Part shown: in pieces, positions 8,267-11,225 of the stretch
How positions within the stretch are numbered: the first letter of the stretch is position 1
Layout: every line of letters begins with the position of its first letter
Assembly (NCBI GenBank): GCA_035574175.1
Contig: DATLZB010000052.1
Span: 1 to 11,225 of the forward strand
Direction: 5' to 3'
From: DATLZB01 sp035574175
GTDB taxonomy: Bacteria > Pseudomonadota > Alphaproteobacteria > Rhizobiales > Hyphomicrobiaceae
Length of the DNA: 11,225 bases
Notes under the pieces: model-generated
Seen by the model: the letters and a program-made list of their open reading frames with translations, nothing else
What the model was told of the DNA's origin: nothing
The model's database searches: none
Program-made: the position numbers and the translations under genes

Positions 8267-10360
8267 GTGGATGCCACGGACGCGAGCACGGGCTCTTCGC
8301 AGGCGCTGGAGCGCATGCGCTCGACGGCGGCTGCTGCCGGCTCCGGGCCGGTGCTTTCCGTCGAGGACCTCCGCGTCACCTTCGTGACCTCCCACGGCAC
8401 GGTGCGGGCCGTCGAGGGCATCAGCTACGAGGTGGCACCCGGCGAAACGGTGGCGATCGTCGGCGAGTCGGGCTCCGGCAAGTCTGTCTCCGCGTTGGCA
8501 GTAATGCGGCTGCTGCCGCCGGCCCGCGCGCGGGTTCAGGCATCCGCCATCCGGTTTTGCGGGACCGATCTTATGCAGCTCTCCGACGAAGAGATGCGCG
8601 AGGTGCGCGGCCGCGACATCGCCATGATCTTCCAAGAGCCAATGACCTCGCTCAATCCGGTCCTGACCATCGGCTTCCAGATCATGGAACCGCTGATCAT
8701 TCACATGAAGATGAGCGAGGAGGCGGTGCGGGCCCGCGCCCTCGAGCTGTTGCGGCTGGTCGGCATCACCGACGGCGAGCGGCGCCTCGACCAGTACCCT
8801 CACCAACTTTCCGGCGGCATGCGCCAGCGGGTCATGATCGCCATTGCTCTGGCCTGCAATCCCAAGCTCATCATCGCTGATGAGCCCACCACCGCCCTCG
8901 ACGTCACCATCCAGGCGCAAATTCTCGAGCTGATGAAGGACCTCTCGCGCCGGCTCGGGATTTCCCTCATCATCATCACCCACAACCTGGGCGTGGTCGC
9001 CCGTTATGCCGACCGCGTCAACGTCATGTACGCGGCCCGCATCGTCGAGCAGGGCACCGCCGACCACATCTTTCACTCCCCGCGTCATCCCTACACGATC
9101 GGCCTCATGCGCTCCGTGCCGCGCCTGGATCTGCCGCGCGCCGCTCGGCTGGAAAGCATCGAGGGGCTGCCGCCCGACCTGCGCTCCCCGCCCTCGGGCT
9201 GCCGGTTCGCTCCGCGCTGCCCGTATCGGATCGAAGCCTGCGCCGGCGAGGTCGCCCTGACCAAGGCGGGAGATGGCCATCTCTCCGCCTGCATTCGCGC
9301 TGGCGCCATCGCTTCTGGCGCCCTCCTCATCGAGCCGCGCAAACCCCTGGCCGAGGGCGGCGCCAGAGATTTTGCTGCCGACAAGCCTTTGCTCACCGTC
9401 GAGGGTCTGACCAAGCATTTCAAGGTGACCGTTGCGAGGCCCGGCCTTTTCGCTTCGCGCGCCGCGACGGTGAAGGCGGTCGAGGACGTGAGCTTCTCGA
9501 TTGCCCCCGGCGAAACGCTGGGGCTCGTTGGCGAGTCGGGCTGCGGCAAGACCACCGTGGGCCGCGTCGTCCTGAAGCTCGACGAGCCGACCGCCGGCAC
9601 CATCCGCTTCGGCACTGCCGACATCACCCGCAAGAGCTACGGCGAGCTGCGCGAACTGCGGCGCAAGATTCAGGTGATCTTCCAGGACCCCTTTTCCTCG
9701 CTCAACCCGCGCATGACGGTGGGCCAGATCATCGGCGAGCCGCTCAGCGTCTATCGCTTAGCGTCCGACAAGCGCGCCGTGCGCCGGCGGGTCGACGAGC
9801 TGCTCGACCAGGTGGGTCTCTTTCCCTACCACGCCGAGCGCTATCCCCATGAACTGTCGGGCGGCCAGCGCCAGCGCGTCGGTATCGCTCGCGCCCTCGC
9901 TCTCGAGCCGACCTTCATCGTTTGCGACGAGCCCGTTTCCGCCCTCGATGTCTCCATTCAAGGCCAGATCATTAACCTGCTCGAGGACCTCCAGGCCAGA
10001 CTCGGCCTAAGCTACCTGTTCATCGCCCATGACCTCGCTGTGGTGCGTCACATTTCCCATCGCGTGGCGGTCATGTATCTCGGGCGGATCATGGAGCTTG
10101 CCGACCGGGACACGCTCTACGCCAAGCCTCTCCACCCCTATACCAAAGCCCTGCTCGACGCCGCGCCGATTCCCGACCCACGCGTCGAACGGGCGAGGGC
10201 CCCGCGTGCGCTCAAGGGTGAGATACCCTCGCCCTTGACCCCTCCCTCCGGCTGCGTGTTCCATACCCGCTGCCCGATCGCCGGGGAGGAGTGCCGCGCG
10301 CACGTGCCCGCTATCCGCAAGCTTGCGTCGGGTCACTTTGCTGCCTGTCACAAGGTTTGA
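8267..10360 (+). CDS. Fused double-ATPase subunit of a peptide-type ABC importer
   Basis: A 697-residue protein carrying two complete ABC ATPases in tandem, equivalent to DppD joined to DppF (the arrangement of GsiA). It would energise uptake through two inner-membrane permeases. First half: Walker A GESGSGKS (66-73), signature LSGGM (181-185), Walker B LIIADE (201-206) and switch His239. Second half: Walker A GESGCGKT (422-429), LSGGQ (530-534), Walker B FIVCDE (550-555) and His588. Each half ends in an oligopeptide-transporter C-terminal domain containing HPYT and four cysteines spaced CX5CX6C then about 16-17 to the last (312, 318, 325, 342 and 663, 669, 676, 694). All ATPase motifs are intact in both halves, so both sites should be active. 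The start is taken at GTG 8267 because of GGGAGG upstream; ATG 8315 or GTG 8195 are alternatives. The binding-protein gene follows after 64 bp, so they are probably one operon. Substrate: peptide, opine, nickel or similar, not determinable here. Confidence 0.93.
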   Translation: MDATDASTGSSQALERMRSTAAAAGSGPVLSVEDLRVTFVTSHGTVRAVEGISYEVAPGETVAIVGESGSGKSVSALAVMRLLPPARARVQASAIRFCGTDLMQLSDEEMREVRGRDIAMIFQEPMTSLNPVLTIGFQIMEPLIIHMKMSEEAVRARALELLRLVGITDGERRLDQYPHQLSGGMRQRVMIAIALACNPKLIIADEPTTALDVTIQAQILELMKDLSRRLGISLIIITHNLGVVARYADRVNVMYAARIVEQGTADHIFHSPRHPYTIGLMRSVPRLDLPRAARLESIEGLPPDLRSPPSGCRFAPRCPYRIEACAGEVALTKAGDGHLSACIRAGAIASGALLIEPRKPLAEGGARDFAADKPLLTVEGLTKHFKVTVARPGLFASRAATVKAVEDVSFSIAPGETLGLVGESGCGKTTVGRVVLKLDEPTAGTIRFGTADITRKSYGELRELRRKIQVIFQDPFSSLNPRMTVGQIIGEPLSVYRLASDKRAVRRRVDELLDQVGLFPYHAERYPHELSGGQRQRVGIARALALEPTFIVCDEPVSALDVSIQGQIINLLEDLQARLGLSYLFIAHDLAVVRHISHRVAVMYLGRIMELADRDTLYAKPLHPYTKALLDAAPIPDPRVERARAPRALKGEIPSPLTPPSGCVFHTRCPIAGEECRAHVPAIRKLASGHFAACHKV

Positions 10361-10407
10361 GAGGAGACCCGCGCCGGCTGATTCGCTAGGGAAGGAAGAA
10401 GCGAGAA

Positions 10408-10418
10408 GGGAGGAAGGA
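10408..10418 (+). promoter_or_regulatory. Strong ribosome binding site of the binding-protein gene
   Basis: The purine tract GGGAGGAAGGA offers two overlapping Shine-Dalgarno cores, AAGGA being six bases from the ATG at 10425. It sits in a longer purine-rich leader (about 10388-10418). A strong site fits the need for far more binding protein than ATPase in such importers. Confidence 0.6.
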
Positions 10419-10424
10419 CCCAAG

Positions 10425-11225
10425 ATGAAGACTCTGATCGCACGAACCGCGGGCTTGCTCGCCGTAATGGCGTTCGGCCTTGTGCCGGGAGCCGAAGCCC
10501 AGCAACCCAAGCGCGGGGGCCATCTGAATTTTGCCATCAGTGCCGAGACCCCGCACTACGACTGCCACGGCAGCGATACCTACGCCACGCTGCATTTCTC
10601 GGCGCCGTTCTATTCGACGCTGTTGCGTTACAACCTTTCCAAGTTTCCTGAGATCGAGGGTGATCTCGCCAAGTCGTGGAAGGTGGCGCCCAATTTGATG
10701 AGCTACACCTTCACGCTCCATGACGGCGTGAAGTTCCATGACGGCACCCCCCTCACCTCCGCTGATGTGAAGGCGACCTACGAGCGCCTGCGCAATCCGC
10801 CGCAGGGCGTGGTCTCGACCCGCAAAGCGACCTTTGCCGACATCGACTCCATCGAGACACCGGACGACAAGACGGTCGTCTTCAAGATGAAGGCGGCGAA
10901 CTCTTCGATGCTCGACCACTTCGCCTCCCCCTGGAACTGCGTCTACGCCGCCAAGGACCTGGCCGCCGATCCCAACGCACCCAAGACCAAGATCAACGGC
11001 ACCGGCCCCTTTGTGTTCGTCGAGCACGTCAAGGGCAGCCACGTGGCGGGCAAGCGCAACGAGAACTACTTCAAGAAGGGGCTACCCTATCTCGATTCCT
11101 ATCGGGGCATCTTCACGCTGCAGGCCGCCGCCATGCTGAACGCCCTTCAGGGCGGGCAGGTGCTGGGCGAGTTCCGCGGCGTCTCCCCCGCCGAGCGCGA
11201 CCGCATGGTCGCCGCCATGGGCGAC
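10425..11225 (+). CDS. ABC importer substrate-binding protein, family 5 (partial, 3' end missing)
   Basis: The frame is open from the ATG at 10425 to the right edge, 267 codons or roughly half of a usual 500-550-residue family 5 (DppA/OppA-like) periplasmic binding protein. The N-terminus is a Sec signal peptide: basic MKTLIAR, hydrophobic core, and an AEA|QQ cleavage site after Ala25. There is no lipobox, so a soluble periplasmic protein is expected. Family signatures are clear: GDLAKSWKVAPN, YTFTLHDGVKFHDGTPLTSA with DVKATYERL, DKTVVFKMK, and INGTGPFVF leading to NENYFKKG and PYLDSYR. It would capture the ligand in the periplasm and deliver it to the permeases, whose genes presumably follow. 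It lies 64 bp after the fused ATPase gene on the same strand. The ligand cannot be assigned because the second half of the binding cleft is outside the window. Confidence 0.93.
   Translation, partial: MKTLIARTAGLLAVMAFGLVPGAEAQQPKRGGHLNFAISAETPHYDCHGSDTYATLHFSAPFYSTLLRYNLSKFPEIEGDLAKSWKVAPNLMSYTFTLHDGVKFHDGTPLTSADVKATYERLRNPPQGVVSTRKATFADIDSIETPDDKTVVFKMKAANSSMLDHFASPWNCVYAAKDLAADPNAPKTKINGTGPFVFVEHVKGSHVAGKRNENYFKKGLPYLDSYRGIFTLQAAAMLNALQGGQVLGEFRGVSPAERDRMVAAMGD

Noticed and set aside
8228..9418. 396-residue minus-strand open frame opposite the ABC ATPase
   Set aside because: It is antisense to the first ATPase half, whose Walker and signature motifs are intact; no motif is seen in the antisense product.
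10386..11042. 218-residue minus-strand open frame opposite the binding-protein gene
   Set aside because: The plus strand has a signal peptide, strong ribosome binding site and clear SBP_bac_5 motifs; the antisense product shows none.

Overview
The window is GC-rich with alphaproteobacterial-style genes: a groES-groEL operon under a perfect CIRCE element, tightly packed genes with purine-rich ribosome binding sites, and long antisense open frames caused by high G+C. A member of the Hyphomicrobiales (Rhizobiales) is the most likely source. This is inferred from protein character and layout, not from a database search.

Layout. On the minus strand, reading from high to low coordinates: a 973-residue flavin and iron-sulfur dehydrogenase of the YdiJ / D-2-hydroxyacid type (6682-3761), a short-chain dehydrogenase-like protein that has lost its catalytic residues (3547-2798), the heat-shock promoter with CIRCE (2702-2636), groES (2578-2288), groEL (2158-518), and the start of an unknown membrane-anchored protein that runs off the left edge (308-1). 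On the plus strand, from a 209-bp divergent spacer: a class V pyridoxal-phosphate aminotransferase of the serine/alanine/aspartate-glyoxylate group (6892-8085), a fused double-ATPase subunit of a peptide-type ABC importer (8267-10360), and the first 267 codons of its periplasmic substrate-binding protein (10425 to the right edge). The permease genes are not in the window and would be expected just to the right.

How the genes may work together. GroES and GroEL form the chaperonin, controlled by HrcA through CIRCE. The right half looks like a catabolic unit. An SBP_bac_5-type importer brings in a peptide or peptide-like nitrogen compound. The aminotransferase moves amino groups to or from glyoxylate or another 2-oxoacid. 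The divergently transcribed dehydrogenase oxidises a D-2-hydroxyacid to the matching 2-oxoacid. That metabolic link is an inference from gene neighbourhood and family chemistry.

I do not see a clearly new system, phage, transposon, CRISPR array, tRNA or rRNA. The most unusual points are a histidine-containing GroEL tail, a hairpin plus tandem repeat between groES and groEL, the catalytically degenerate SDR protein, four-cysteine clusters in both halves of the fused ATPase, and a cluster of GGTTGCC inverted repeats downstream of the dehydrogenase.
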